From Turnera subulata (taxonomy: Eukaryota; Streptophyta; Magnoliopsida; Malpighiales; Passifloraceae): a stretch of DNA of 64,000 nucleotides. Positions 21,496 through 33,459 of this stretch are shown here, one piece after another. The notes under the pieces were generated by a model. It was not told the DNA's origin, ran no database searches, and worked only from the letters and a program-made list of their open reading frames with translations. The stretch's first letter is position 1. The number at the start of each line of letters is the position of its first letter. Location of the stretch: positions 1-64,000 of the forward strand of contig JAKUCV010007821.1 of NCBI GenBank assembly GCA_028386065.3, read 5' to 3'. A program made the translations under genes and the position numbers.

Positions 21496-23119
21496 TATGA
21501 AGACCCGACCCAAAATCACTTAGGCCTCTTCACCTATCCCTTACACCTTCTTCTTTACCAACACCCATTAACTTTGGAGTCGCCACCCGAATTTTATTGT
21601 GGGACAAAATTCAGGAAAAACCCTTTCCTTGATTCCCAATGACTCCGTTTAAAGCAACTGATTAGCGAACCAAAGATAATAGGCCCGGGGATTCGTCACG
21701 GATGGGAAGGTGTTAAGCACCCATCCATGTTGGGGTGAAACTTTGTGCAATTGAAGAAAGTATGTATGCCTTGTGAAACTGTGTGTAAGGTGTGGAAGCA
21801 AATTACAACATAATAAAATGAAATTGAGACAACAGGGAAAAAATAAAACAATTGGGCTTGAGTTTCCACCACTAGAAACCACCTACGTACCCCGGCGACC
21901 GGGTTCGAAGCCCACGTAGTTCTTATTCATGGCATCATAGCACTCACATCATCAATACCATCATCAAATACTCAACAAATAGCAAAAAATAAGGCATTTA
22001 GTGTTACCTCCGGTAGCCCTTCTCCAGCTCCTTGATTTGAGTTGAATTGTGCACCCACTTTCATCCTACTCCTTAGCTTAATTTTTTATTCCCTCTTGGT
22101 CTACCCTTGTTGCCTCTTTGTTGATGTTACTCACGAAATTCCTTCGGAGTTTCTGCTTATCTAAGTATTTCTAGACTTGGAGAGGTAGAGTTTCTTCAAA
22201 TACGAAAGCTTATAGGTAGTGTGTATAAAAATAGCAATTGATCACCTGAAATGTGAATGGGAGGTCCTATTTATAGTGTTCTGGAGAGTATAGGGGCATG
22301 GATCTATTTAATGACCAAGGTCTCAGCCAAAAATCTGGGCCAAAACCGTGTGGAATCAAATTAGGAGCAAAATCAGGGGAAAATCTGGCAATCTGGGCAC
22401 CCATGACCGCCATGGCCGCGATGCCCGGCTGTCATCAGTGGATGGCCGCCAGGAGTTGGCGGTCATCCCGCCATGACCGCCCGGCCCACCTATGTCCACC
22501 CATTCTTTCCATTTTTGCTCCCAGTTTCCCTTGATTCCTCCCTGAATTGATTCAACCGCGTAATCAACCCCCTAATCAAGCCAGAATCACCTCCTTTCTT
22601 AATTACTACTCCCAATCATGCCATAACTGATTGATTACAAATCAATCCCCTGTTTTATATAAAATCATACCAAAAACATTTTTTTATTTAAATGATGACT
22701 TAATTCGTATTTTCCACGAAAAATAGAGCTAAAATTAGCCTGCAAGAAATGTGTTTATAGGCTGATTAACTCTGGAAGGTCCATATTCCATTAACTTAGG
22801 CGCTCAAATTCATTCTTAACCCAAAAATAAATCATCTCATTATAATCGGATTAAAATAAACAAGAAAGTTCAAATAAATAAAATAGGACAATATTTTAAT
22901 GAACTAGACCTTCATATATTTTTACCCTAAGATTAAATCATCTCATTAATCCTAAGGTTCAAACATATAAACCCCAATTCATAAAATATATGCATTCCAC
23001 TAAAATAAATTCTAAGTATGCCTTAGCCAAAGATTAAATTATCTCATTAATCTTATGGTTCGAGCATACTCAAAATGTGAATTAGAGTAATATTTATGGG
23101 TCAAATTTGGATTTTCACA
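21496..23119 (-). mobile_element. 5' LTR of Tat D
   Basis: This 1624-bp LTR starts TATGAAGACCC (TG changed to TA) and ends TTTTCACA, followed by the target duplication CCAGT at 23120-23124. The GACCGCC/GGCGGTC cluster lies at 22404-22490, about 130 bp upstream of the minus-strand TATA box. Confidence 0.9.
22268..22275 (-). promoter_or_regulatory. TATA box of the Tat D 5' LTR
   Basis: TATAAATA on the minus strand, in the context CACTATAAATAGGACC. It marks the probable U3/R region of the LTR promoter. Confidence 0.6.
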
Positions 23120-23400
23120 CCAGTTTCCTTAAGCATATAAAACATCTTTTCTTTGAGGAATTTAAAGGATCCCATTTCCTTACACACAAACAAAAATATG
23201 TTTTCTTTGAAGAATTTAAAAGATCTCATTTCCTTAAAAAAATAAAACCGTATTTTCTTTTAAGATTCTAAAGGTCTCATTCCCTTAGATTTTAAAGGAT
23301 CCCATTTCCATAAATATAAACAAAAATATCTTTTCTTTGAAGAATTTAAAGGATCTCATTCCCTTAAACAAAAATCATATTTTCTTTGAAGAGTATGGGC
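23120..23400. repeat. Degenerate flank repeats right of Tat D
   Basis: Four or five degenerate units of 50-75 bp contain TTTTCTTTGAAGAATTTAAA and CCCATTTCCTTA. They are related to the TTAAGGGCCCAGTTCCCTTAAG repeats left of D, so D inserted into a minisatellite-like region. Confidence 0.7.
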
Positions 23401-24108
23401 ATACACACCCGAATTCATTATTTGAATTGGGTGTGAAAACTCGTTCTTAGATATCTTGAAATGGGTGTTTAAACCCGGATTTTGTTCTTTGAAAATGGGC
23501 TGTCTAATCCGAATTTTGATTTTCAGAGAATGTGTCCGAGAGCAACTTTTGGGGTCGGGACATTCATAATGCCACCTAATCATCCTTTAGAGGTCCCCAA
23601 CACAACCAAAACACAAAAAATTCACACAATCATAGCATTCAAACAAACAAATCATCTCAACGAAATTTCGGTGTTACAATGCCTTACAAAAGCACATATT
23701 CTTTAACAAAATTTTGGCATTATAACGCCTTCACCAAAGCATATAAGAGGATTAGAAACTACCATTGAAAGTATTCTCAGAGTTCTAAACCATTTGATTT
23801 GAAGAAAGTCTACTACCCTATTCCTTAACTCAACCGTGTTCTAACTCTTGTAGAGAAAAGCGAGACACAAGCAGGGAGAGGTAACTCCCAATCCCGTTTG
23901 GAATGCTTAGAAAGGCGATAACTCTATGCCCAAATTCCAATCTTAGAGGGGGACAAGAGAGATAGAAGAGGACGAATATCAAACCCTTTATTTCAATTTA
24001 GAGAGTGATGGGGAGGGAGACAAAAAAGTGCAAAAACGTACACTAAAGAGTTACAACTCCTGTGAGAGCGTTACTCTCGGGGTGAAGAAATTGAAGGGAG
24101 GGAAACAC

Positions 24109-24116
24109 TATTTATA
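24109..24116 (-). promoter_or_regulatory. TATA box of Tat C LTR
   Basis: Minus-strand TATAAATA about 780 bp inside the LTR end, against about 840 bp in D. Confidence 0.45.
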
Positions 24117-24410
24117 ATTTTCTTGGATGCAATTGCCTGTAAATTATTCTCTTATTTAAACTCTGGCCTAGAGCCATGGCCCGACGTCGTGACCCTGAGC
24201 CAACAAACTTTGAACCATCCAAACGGGACCCATTGGGACCTCAAAAAAACCTCAGATCAATGCACGATTTGCGTCTCGATGTCTGGGATTATCACTTAAA
24301 TTTTCATAACTTTCTAATGATCGTGCGATGTTTCGTGATTTATGGAAGTTTCCTGACGTGCGAAGACCAAGAGACGAGCCCCGGAGTTAGGTCAGTATGC
24401 TTGGGCTGAC

Positions 24411-24540
24411 CAAGGGTCTGGTCGGCCTCCAGGGCCGACCTAAGTGACTGGATGGCCTGGTGGAGCTGTTATCTTTGTATTGGTCGACCTCTCAGGCCGA
24501 CCTAGGTATTTGGTCTGCCTGGTAGGGCCGACCGCTCTTC
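24411..24540 (-). promoter_or_regulatory. GGTCGGCC/GGCCGACC cluster of Tat C LTR
   Basis: Inverted GC-rich motifs (GGTCGGCC, GGCCGACC, GGTCGACC, GGCCGACC) lie about 300 bp upstream of the minus-strand TATA box. The position resembles that of the GACCGCC cluster of the other Tat LTRs, but the motif differs. Confidence 0.45.
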
Positions 24541-24910
24541 CGGGTGTTTTTCTAACCCGATTTTCGAATTTTCTTCCTCTTTCAGCTCTGCCTGATTCAT
24601 CCATGACCTTGGATTTCTTTTTTCATGCCCAAAGTCCTCTGTTTTGAGCTCAGAATGAGTTGACTGTAGCCGGGGCCTTCCCGGGGCAAAAATACGAGAA
24701 CTTGACTAAGATCCAAGAAATTCTAAGAAAGTTTTAGGAAGTTCCGGAATGTTTTTGTCTAACAAATAGATGAATAAATAGTCCCCACGACCCTTAGATT
24801 TTTTTTTTTGGATTTTCTGACTCTAATAATGCGATGGAGTTCGGACTCGAGAATCGATAAAGACACGAAAACAAAGGGGGCAAATTTGGGTGCAAACAGC
24901 TTTACACCCC

Positions 24911-24946
24911 CATTGGGGTGAATTTCGCAGAAAAGACATCCCAATG
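24911..24946. other. PPT-adjacent hairpin of Tat C, diverged
   Basis: The stem pairs CATTGGGGTG with CATCCCAATG around a 16-nt loop, 13 bp inside the LTR end. The primary sequence differs from the D hairpin, but position and folding potential agree. Confidence 0.5.
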
Positions 24947-25560
24947 TTAGGATTTTTGCCTCAAATTTTTCCCTGTGTGAGACTCTCACACATGCAAGAC
25001 TCAACAAAATTTAACACTTCTTTTTGGATTTTCGGGTTAGGGTTTTCCTAAAACAACTCGTTTGTCAAAGGTTTTTTGTTTTGAGCAGTCCATAGACTTG
25101 CGCTCGGGAATGCCTAAGACTCACTCAGTGTCAGGGGCTTGTTCTCAATGGTTTGTGGGCAGTCAACGACTTGCACCTGGGAGTGCCTAAGGCACAAGGA
25201 TGTCAGAGGCATATTCTCTCAAAATTTCAATCTCACATAAGTATTTTGCTGGGGATCGACTCAGAGGGTTTCTTTTTCGAATGTACACTGAATTCCACTA
25301 GGATTAATTTTTAAAGTAAAGGATTCTCTCTTTCTTTTTTTTCTCTCTTCTTTTCTCTTTTTCTCTTTCTTTTTCTTCTCTCGCCTTTCTTCTCCCTCCC
25401 TTTTTTTCTTTTTAAGGACATGGGACCCATTCATAGTTACATATCTTTGCCAAATTCTTGGATTGGAGTTTTCGAGGTAAAAACACCGGCCGTTGGTGGC
25501 TTCTTATCTTGGGTCTTCTTTACCCGTGCTTTTTCTCTCTGTCTTCCTCTTCGTCATACC
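24947..25560. other. Tat C interior, non-coding
   Basis: Two copies of a segment around GACTTGCGCTCGGGAATGCC lie near 25095 and 25160, followed by a long pyrimidine-rich tract at 25318-25412. This matches the order seen in D and A (minisatellite, then pyrimidine tract). The region ends at the ATACC duplication of copia element E. Confidence 0.55.
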
Positions 25561-26031
25561 TGTTGAAAAATTTGAAAATTTGGTTGTGTCAAACCCGAGC
25601 TGAGGCGTGTAGGACACTGTCCTAAAGAGATATTTTTGGTAATCCCAAAAGTCTCCCCAGGATACAACAACTCCTTCTACAAAAATATTGTAAGGAACTA
25701 GAATCTGCCAAGAAGGTTTTATCTTAAAGACAAATAAAGGACCCAGCAAAAGAGAAAAGGACTAAATGTGAAAAGAGAATATAGGGAGGATAAAGGAAAA
25801 ATGAGAGTAGGATTTTTTCCTGTATTGGAGCTGAAGAGAGGTCCTGTATTTATAGGAGGTGGAGGGGAACAACAAAGTTAGAAAAATAATGGTCATTTAA
25901 TAAGGACCACATTTTTTCCTACTGACCAGGTAAGCTCTCAACTAATCCCCTGATATCCTCCAACATCTAACAGTTAGTTTTGACTAGATAAACTCTTTTT
26001 TTTTTTTGAAATATAACGTATTTTTCCAACA
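25561..26031 (-). mobile_element. 3' LTR of copia E
   Basis: 471 bp, TGTTGAAAAATT to TTTTTCCAACA. A minus-strand TATA box is at 25847-25854. Confidence 0.95.
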
Positions 26032-26041
26032 ATCCCCCACA
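26032..26041 (-). other. Polypurine tract of copia E
   Basis: On the minus strand it reads TGTGGGGGAT, directly before the 3' LTR. This is the expected place and composition for the plus-strand primer. Confidence 0.7.
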
Positions 26042-26607
26042 TATTTCAAAAGAAAAAAAAATGTACGATATGAGTTTGTTTAGCTGGGTTCTTAAAACTA
26101 ACGAGTGTAATACAATGTTCTTGGTGTCCGTAGACTATGAACCAAGTCTAGACTGATAAGTCTTAACAAACCATGTCTATCAGTGTAACAATCGGTTACT
26201 ATGAACTAATAGACACGTTGGCAAGTTAGTATTCTTATCAATCATATTACATCCCTACAATTCTTGGCGTTATCGCGGTTTTGCGCATTACGGCCTAACG
26301 CGCGCCTGGAGTTTCATGAGTGCTCTAGAGGTGCACCTGAAAATACATCCTCATAGGAACGGCCCCATTCCACACTCACATAGGTGATCTCATCAAGTGT
26401 ATACTGCATGCTATACACCACCCGTAAGGGCTATGCTGATCATTAAGAGTTTAACTCAGCCTCTCAAGTAAATGCAGTCTAGTACTTTTCCTCACACCAT
26501 AGGAAGGGACAAATGTTCAAGTACTAGCAGAATTAACTAGTGACTTGTTAATACCCATATGAACCTGTTTCACGGGATCTCCGATCACGCAGGTTGGGTT
26601 ACCATCA
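26042..26607. other. Copia E region between pol stop and PPT
   Basis: Non-coding tail of the element, with an A/T run near 26050 and no further ORF. Confidence 0.6.
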
Positions 26608-29600
26608 CTAGTTAATTTCAGACAGGTTTACAAGTCTCATTCCCCTCGATGTTTCCATAATCACTTTTCGTCCTAGGGGTTTCGTTAGAGGATCGGCCAA
26701 GTTCACTTCTGACTTCACATAATCTATGGAAATTATTCCATCACTCAACAGCTGTTTTACAACATTGTGCCTTAACCGAATGTGTCTATTTCTCCCATTG
26801 AAACTTGTCTTTTTCAAATTGTCTATTGCTGCTTTGCAATCGCAATGCATCGACACAGACGGTGTAGGCCTTATTCCCAATGGAATACACGCTAAGAAAT
26901 TTCTTAGCCATTCAGCCTCGGTGCCAGCTAACTCCAGAGCAATAAACTCTGACTCCATAGTTGATCGCGCGATTATAGTTTGTTTAGCTGACTTCTAGGC
27001 AACTGCACCACCTCCAAGGGTGAATACATATCCACTAGTAGACTTTATCTCATCTGATTCTGAAATCCAGTTAGCATCACTGTACCCTTCTAGTACAGCG
27101 GGTAGTCCACTATAACAAATACCATAACTTATGGTCCCCCCAAATATCTCATCAGTCTGCTTATAGCAGCCCAATGCTGATTGTTGGGATTGTGTGTATA
27201 CCGACTCAGCCTGCCCACAGCATAAGCTATGTCAGGGCGTGAGAAGTTCATTAAATGCAACAAACTCCCAATAATTTGTGCATACTCAACTTGAGATACT
27301 GGATCTCCTTTGTTTTTCTTCAATTGAGAGTTAGCATCATAAGGGGTACTCACAGGTGTGACATCGAAATGTCCAAACTTCTTAAGAAGTTTCTCAACAT
27401 AATGCTCTTGTGATAGTATGATACTATCACCTTCTCTTATGATCTTAACTCCCAAAATCACATTTGCTTCACCCATATCTTTCATATCAAACTGAGAAGC
27501 AAGAAACATCTTAGTATCATGAATGACATCAAGACTATTGCTAAAAATTAACATATCATCCACATACAAACAAACAATCACACAGTTCTCATTTGAAACT
27601 TTGGTATACACACATTTGTCTACCTCAAGAGAAATAAATCCATAGTTAAGCATAGCTTGGTCAAATTTCTCATGCCATTGTTTAGGTGCTTGTTTCAAGC
27701 CATATAAAGATTTGACCAACTTGCATACTTTGTGTTCCTGACCAGAAATAACATGACCCTCCGGTTGCACCATATAAATCTCTTCTTCTAAATCACCATT
27801 TAGAAAAGTTGTTTTAACATCCATTTGATGTATAAAAAGTTTGTAGACTGATGCTAAGGCTATCAAAACACGAATTGAGGAAATTCTTGTAACAGGAGCA
27901 AAAGTATCAAAATAATCAATATTTTGTTTTTGAGTAAAACCTTTTGCAACTAACCTGGCTTTGTATTTATCAATTGAACCATCAGGATTAAGTTTCCTTC
28001 GAAAAATCCATTTGCAACCAATTGGTTTTGCTCCTGGGGGTAAATCAACTAAAATCCAAGTTTTGTTTTGATCAATCGAATCCAGCTCAGCTTTTATTGC
28101 TTCTTTCCACAAATTTGCATCAGGAGAAGAAATAGCTTCAAAATAAGTTGATGGATCATCTTGAACCAAAAAGGTATAAAAATCATTACCAAAAGAAGTT
28201 TCTTTCCTTTGTCTTTTACTCCTTCTCAAAACATAAGATTGCTCATCAACTTCATTTTCAAAATCATCTTGTGCATCAGTCTCACTTTGAGAGATTTCTC
28301 GTGTAGGTGCAACAGTCAAGTTATTTAGTTTTAACGGAAACGTATTCTCAAAAAATTCAGCATTCCTTGTTTCAACAATAGTATTCACATCAAGCACATC
28401 ACTTTTCAAAACAAGAAATCTATACACAGCACTATTATCAGCATAACCAATGAACATGCAATCACTAGTTTTGGACCCTATTTTCCTTTTCTTGGGATCA
28501 GTTAACATAACTTTAGCAAGACACCCCCACACTTTTAAGTATTTAAGATTAGGTGAATAACCTTTCCACAATTCATATGGTGTCTTATCAGTATTTTTAT
28601 AAGGGATCCGATTTTGCACGTGACATGCTGATAAAATAGCTTCACCCCAAAGGTTATTAGGTGCTGAACTACTAACAAGCATTGCATTCATCATTTCTTT
28701 TAAAGTCCTATTTTTCCGTTCAGCTACACCATTAGATTGTGGTGAATAAGGAGGTGTGGTCTCATGTATTATACCTTCTTTCTCACAGAATTCATTAAAC
28801 AGAACATATTCACCACCTCTATCTGATCTAACCCTTTTAATCTTCCTATCTAACTGGTTTTCAACTTCAGCTTTGTATAGGAGAAACATGTCAAAGGCTT
28901 CATCTTTATTCCTAATCAAATATACTTTAGTATATCTTGAAAAGTCATCTATGAAAGTCACATAATAATTTTTACCTCCTCTAGTCATGGTTTGTTTTAA
29001 GTCTCCTAAGTCTGTGTGAATCAAACTAAGTAATTCAGTTTCTCTTTTATTCACAGAAGGACAAGATTTCTTAACTTGTTTAGTTTCAGTACATATTTCA
29101 CATTTATCAGATAATAAATCACTAGAGGCAGATATTAACCCACTATTTTGAAGTTTCTTAAGATAAGGTGCACTAACATGTCCTAGTCTAGCATGCCACA
29201 TATCAAAAGAGTCAATCAAGTAAGCAGAAGAAGAACTTGCATTTTCATTCACAGTTTTGGCAACATTCAAAATGAAAAGTCCTTGGTTACAATAGCCCTT
29301 ACCCACAAAGATGTTGTTCTTGGTCATTATGATCTTGTCAGATTCAAATGATACCTTAACCCCCACTTTTCCCAAGAGGGACACAGAGACCAGGTTTGCC
29401 CGAATTTCAGGCACATGCAACACGTTGTTAAGAGCCAGAGTCTTGCCAGATGTGAGCTTGAGAAGAACCTTTCCTTTCCCTTGAACTTTTGCAGTTCGGG
29501 AATCACCAAGATAAATTTGTTCTTCTCCATCCCCTACCTCGGCGTAGGAGGAAAAAGCATCTTTGCTTGCGCAAATGTGCCTGGTAGCACCAGAGTCTAC

Positions 29601-30542
29601 TACCCAGTCTTTCACATTGGCGACTAAGAAGGTTTCAGAAATGACCGCAGCAATTATGTCATCTCCTTCAACCAAGTTAGCACTTGGCTTTGGAGGATTG
29701 CCATTTCTGACCCTCTTCCTGCATTGTGGTGCAAAGTGTCCTGGCTTTCCACAGACAAAACAATTTCCTTTCTTCTTAAAGGAGGTAGGGTTAGTAATTT
29801 TAGGGTTGTAACCAGATTTCTTATTGTTATTAAAATGCTTAGAACCAGAGGTACCTTCTACCAAGTTAGCTTTGGCTGTCATCTCTTTGGCAATCGCACC
29901 TTTGAGTTCTCCTTTATTCTTATCTTCAATGTGGATGTGAGTGATCAAGTCCTTGAGTGGCATCAACTTGTGCTTATGCTTCAGGTTGTGTTTGTAGTCC
30001 TTCCACGAATTGGGTAGCTTTTCGATCAGGGAACCTACAAGAAATTCATCAGGTAGAGAGATCTTCACCGCCTTCAGGTCCTCTACAAGCCTCTGGTACT
30101 CTGTGATCTGACTGGTAACGGATTTTTCTTCCTTCATCTCCCACTTGTAGAAGTTGGAAATGGCAAACTTCTGCTTCAAAGCATCTTCTGCGGTGTATTT
30201 TTCCACCATGCTATCCCAGATGTCTTTTGCTTCCTTGTAAGATGCATAAACGTCAAAAAGTTCAATGGATAAAGTTTGGATTATTGTTTGTCAGCAAACC
30301 TTATTGGTATTAAACCAATTCTCCATCTGTTTTTGATCACCGGTTGCTGGCTTTGATTCTGTTAAAGCGTAGGCTACCCCGTGCACGTCAAGTGTTGAAA
30401 AAATACGCTCCTGCCATCTCTTGAAATTTGCTCCGGCAAACGCCTCGATTCTGGATACGTCGGGATAGGGTGTTGCAAATGTGACGACAGGTTGGACTTG
30501 GGATCCAGCAGCAACAGCATTCTCGGGTTAAAATTCAGCCAT
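26608..30542 (-). pseudogene. Copia E gag-pol polyprotein, few lesions
   Basis: The start is ATG at 30542 (MAEF), 19 nt from the 5' LTR. Codon 5 is TAA and a TGA follows (KVC*QTII) before the 1026-codon open part 30209-27129. Domains in order: UBN2-type gag; zinc knuckle CFVCGKPGHFAPQC (about 29720-29765); protease VVDSGATRHIC; GAG-pre-integrase WHARLGHVSAPYL; integrase with HTDLGDL, SDRGGEY and SNGVAERKNRTL; reverse transcriptase with GCKWIFRRK and YVDD (about 27550). Near 27130 a G run (GGGGGG) shifts the frame in RYLGG. RNase H then continues, with one stop in place of a probable Trp, to TMESEFIALELAGTEAEWL and the end LSEIN* at 26608. Catalytic residues look intact, so only four lesions separate it from an open frame. 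Confidence 0.93.
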
Positions 30543-30561
30543 TGGTAATATCTCTTTATAT

Positions 30562-31033
30562 TGTTGAAAAATTTGAAAATTTGGTTGTGTCAAACCCGAG
30601 CTGAGTCGTGTAGGACACTGTCCTAAAGAGATATTTTTTGGTAATCCCAAAAGTCTCCCCAGGATACAACAACTCCTTCTACAAAAATATTGTAGGGAAC
30701 CAGAATCTGCCAAGAAGTTTTTATCTTAAAGACAAATAAAGAACCCAGCAAAAGAGAAAAGGACTAAATGTGAAAAGAGAATATAGGGAGGATAAAGGAA
30801 GAATGAGAGTAGGATTTTTTCCTATATTCGAGCTGATGAGAGGTCCTGTATTTATAGGAGGTGGAGGGGAACAACAAAGTTAGAAAAATAATGGTCATTT
30901 AATAAGGACCACATTTTTTCCTACTGACCAGGTAAGCTCTCAACTAATCCTCTGATATCCTCCAACATCTAACAGTTAGTTTTGACTAGATAAACTCGTT
31001 TTTTTTTTTGAAATATAACGTATTTTTCCAACA
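30562..31033 (-). mobile_element. 5' LTR of copia E
   Basis: 472 bp with the same ends as its partner. The minus-strand TATA box at 30849-30856 marks the promoter for gag-pol. Confidence 0.95.
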
Positions 31034-33459
31034 ATACCCTCGAGGTATCCTCACCAGCGAGGTTTTGTCTCATCGTTTTCAAAGTAAGGGCCAACATGGT
31101 TCTCAATCTTCGTCTCGTCAGGCCAAGGTACCTTTACCTCACCCTATCCTAACTAATGCATGTATCCTTATTCTTCGTGTGGTATGCATGGCCATGCATG
31201 AAAAGTGTCTATGAGGATGCATGCTGGGTTTTGAAAACACATGATGCATGAGTCCTACTCTTATTTCTTATGCTTAGTAAGCGTGAAATGCATTTGTTCG
31301 ACTTTTAGGCAGAGACAACCTAACTTTATGCAAATGACATGGATGACCACGCATGAAGCTTCATGAGGATGCGTGAATCCTATCTTTCTAAGTGTGCACG
31401 TCTATTCTTCGTGAGATGCGTGATGCATGTTTTTCTATGCAAGAACTACGAATTGATGCCGTGTGGTGCATATGATAATGCACGAAAGAGATTCTATGAA
31501 TCTGCATGAGAATGCATGAAGCTTTCAAACCATACGTCTGAAGACATTCTATCCTAGACCCTGTGCTTGGGTTTACGTTCAGCTGTTTTGTGTTTTGTGG
31601 TTGGTTTGTGGATGGTGCTCCATCTTGAGCCAAGGGTCTGAAACCTTCACGTCTCCATTTATTCTCTTCTTCTCTTCTCTTTGCCTTTAGCAATCAAAAT
31701 TGGCCATGGTGTGTATCCCTACGGTGTCTTCAACCCCGAATCCTCTTAATGACTTCAAATGGAGGTCCAAAGTAGAGCTCCTGACTTCTTTTCGGCTAGG
31801 GTCATTCTGACTCTATCCGCGCTTATCTTCTGTTTTCACTAGAAGAGGGATTGCGCCATGCTTTGGTCTCGACCTTTTGATCTTTTCATAAATGGAGTGC
31901 CCCTCAGAGCCTAGCCCCAGTTTGATTCACATCCATCAGACTCAATGCTATCCCTTGACCAAAGCCTTCTGAAAGCGAGCAAACGGAGCACCTCTGTGGG
32001 ACCTTACCCCATCTTTTGCTTACTTTATCGCATGGTCATTCAACTTTTTAACCAAGGGTGGATGATGTAGCTCTTTTATGAGCCATTCGTTTGGACCTTG
32101 ATCATCTCCTTTTGATTTCTTTTTTTCTCCTCTCCTTATTTTTGATGATCAAGATTATTGGCAGCGTGCTCTTCTGCGGTGCTTTCGGCCTTCGAATTTT
32201 CTTAGGACCTTGGTTAAGACCTCCTGTGATCTCTACTGGAGATTTTTCTTCTTCTACGGGGCATATCCCCAGCTTGAACTTAACCATTTTTCAAAATAAA
32301 CTTCCACATGCATGAGCTTGGAAACTCTACCCCCCAATTTTGCCTTGTTTCCTTTTTGATAACTTTTCGACATCTTGGCCAAGGATGATTTTAACCCTCC
32401 AATACTTATACCTTCATGTACTTCTCCCTAATTCTGTTCCGGCTCTTCTGGTATCAAGGCCATCTTGGCCGAGGCTACTTTGGAGTTACGACTCCCCCTT
32501 CTCAACTTTGCTTCCTCCTCGACCTTTCATGTTTGATTCACCGAGCCAGTCTCTATTCATATCACAAAATGGTTAATGATTTCATCTATACTAAGATGGC
32601 TGCAAATATTTTTGTACAGATCAATTCTCAGTTAAATAGATTGGACCAGTGTTAGAAAGGTTTCAAAGTTTGCTTTGTCAAAGAAGTTTGACTTGGAATG
32701 GGAGGGAATTTGGACCGCACCTTTGTTGTAGGTTGCCTATGTATTCTTGAGCATAACACTTTTTTTTTATTTTTCTCTCTTTTTTTCTCTCTTTTTTCTT
32801 TTTGAAGGGAACACCTTTGCCATTGTTTAGACTGTCTTTGCTGAGCTACGATATAAAGGGTGCCCCTTTTTTTTTCTTTTCCTTTTCTTCTTCTTTTTTA
32901 TTTGTTGTGCTATACTCAAGAAATCAGATCTTCATTGTTCAGCCCCGTAGTTCAGGCCGAAATTTTCCATCTTTCTAACTTTTTCGCATTGGTCTAAACC
33001 ATTTCTTTTGGGACCATTTCCTTCCAAGTCTTTTGGCTAGGATTGTGTTTAGTGGTTGCTGTTTGGTCCACGATTTTTGGGTGTGGCTGCTCCTAGTTAG
33101 CCAAAAGTTTGTGCCTCTCTCAGACACTAAGGTCAAGCACATTTTTTTTTCTTGAAGGAATAGGGCTTTGTTCTTGTGCCCATGGCCAAAGGTTCAAAAA
33201 GTGTGGAGCCAAATTTGACAGGCTAGGTTTCAATAGCTTAACTTTGAATTGATCCGTGTTAAAGTTTGTCAAGCCAAACTTCAAATGTTTGCAAAATACG
33301 TTCATCATAGCATGGACTACGTCATTTTCTAAATTATAAATGCAATCGTCAAGATTGGCAAATCAAGGCACATTTTATTGATCAAGTGAAAGCACTGTAT
33401 CAAAGCAAAGATAAACACAACAAACAAACGCCCCCCCACATAGCAACTACTACCACTCA
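31034..33459. other. Tat C interior, non-coding remnants
   Basis: The region is rich in GATGCATG-like words (31170-31520), as is Tat B at 56740-57000. Pyrimidine-rich runs occur at 32757-32893. Near 32725 a TTGCCTATGTATTCTTGAG segment matches the conserved spacer motif between antisense ORF and gag in D and B. No readable antisense ORF or pol remains. Confidence 0.5.

Larger units (their letters stand above)
12892..23119 (-). mobile_element. Tat-lineage Ty3/gypsy element D, non-autonomous
   Basis: An element of about 10.2 kb read on the minus strand, with 5' LTR 21496-23119 and 3' LTR 12892-14542. A CCAGT duplication lies right of 23119 and left of the array LTRs. A primer binding site follows the 5' LTR, then a leader, gag and protease. 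Reverse transcriptase, RNase H and integrase are absent: the protease tail is followed within about 600 bp by an antisense ORF. Internal length is 6953 bp. By eye the two LTRs differ by roughly a tenth of positions, far more than the array copies differ from each other. The element therefore depended on pol supplied in trans, or lost pol after insertion. Confidence 0.85.
23401..24898 (-). mobile_element. 3' LTR of an old Tat element (C), left end uncertain
   Basis: The right end, AAATTTGGGTGCAAACA, parallels AAATTTGGGTGTTCACA in D. As in D, it is followed within 15 bp by a hairpin. A minus-strand TATA box and a GGTCGGCC/GGCCGACC cluster occupy the positions seen in other Tat LTRs. The left border was not found; 23401 is only the end of the repeat region before it. 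Confidence 0.55.
25561..31033 (-). mobile_element. Ty1/copia element E, nearly intact
   Basis: The 5473-bp element has LTRs at 25561-26031 and 30562-31033 and perfect 5-bp target duplications ATACC at 25556-25560 and 31034-31038. The LTRs differ at about 12 of 471 positions by eye, so insertion is fairly young. One gag-pol frame runs on the minus strand. It is inserted in the interior of Tat C. Confidence 0.95.

Noticed and set aside
24176..24647. Possible host gene at ATGGCCCGACGTCG
   Set aside because: It lies inside the Tat C LTR, is short and has no domain.
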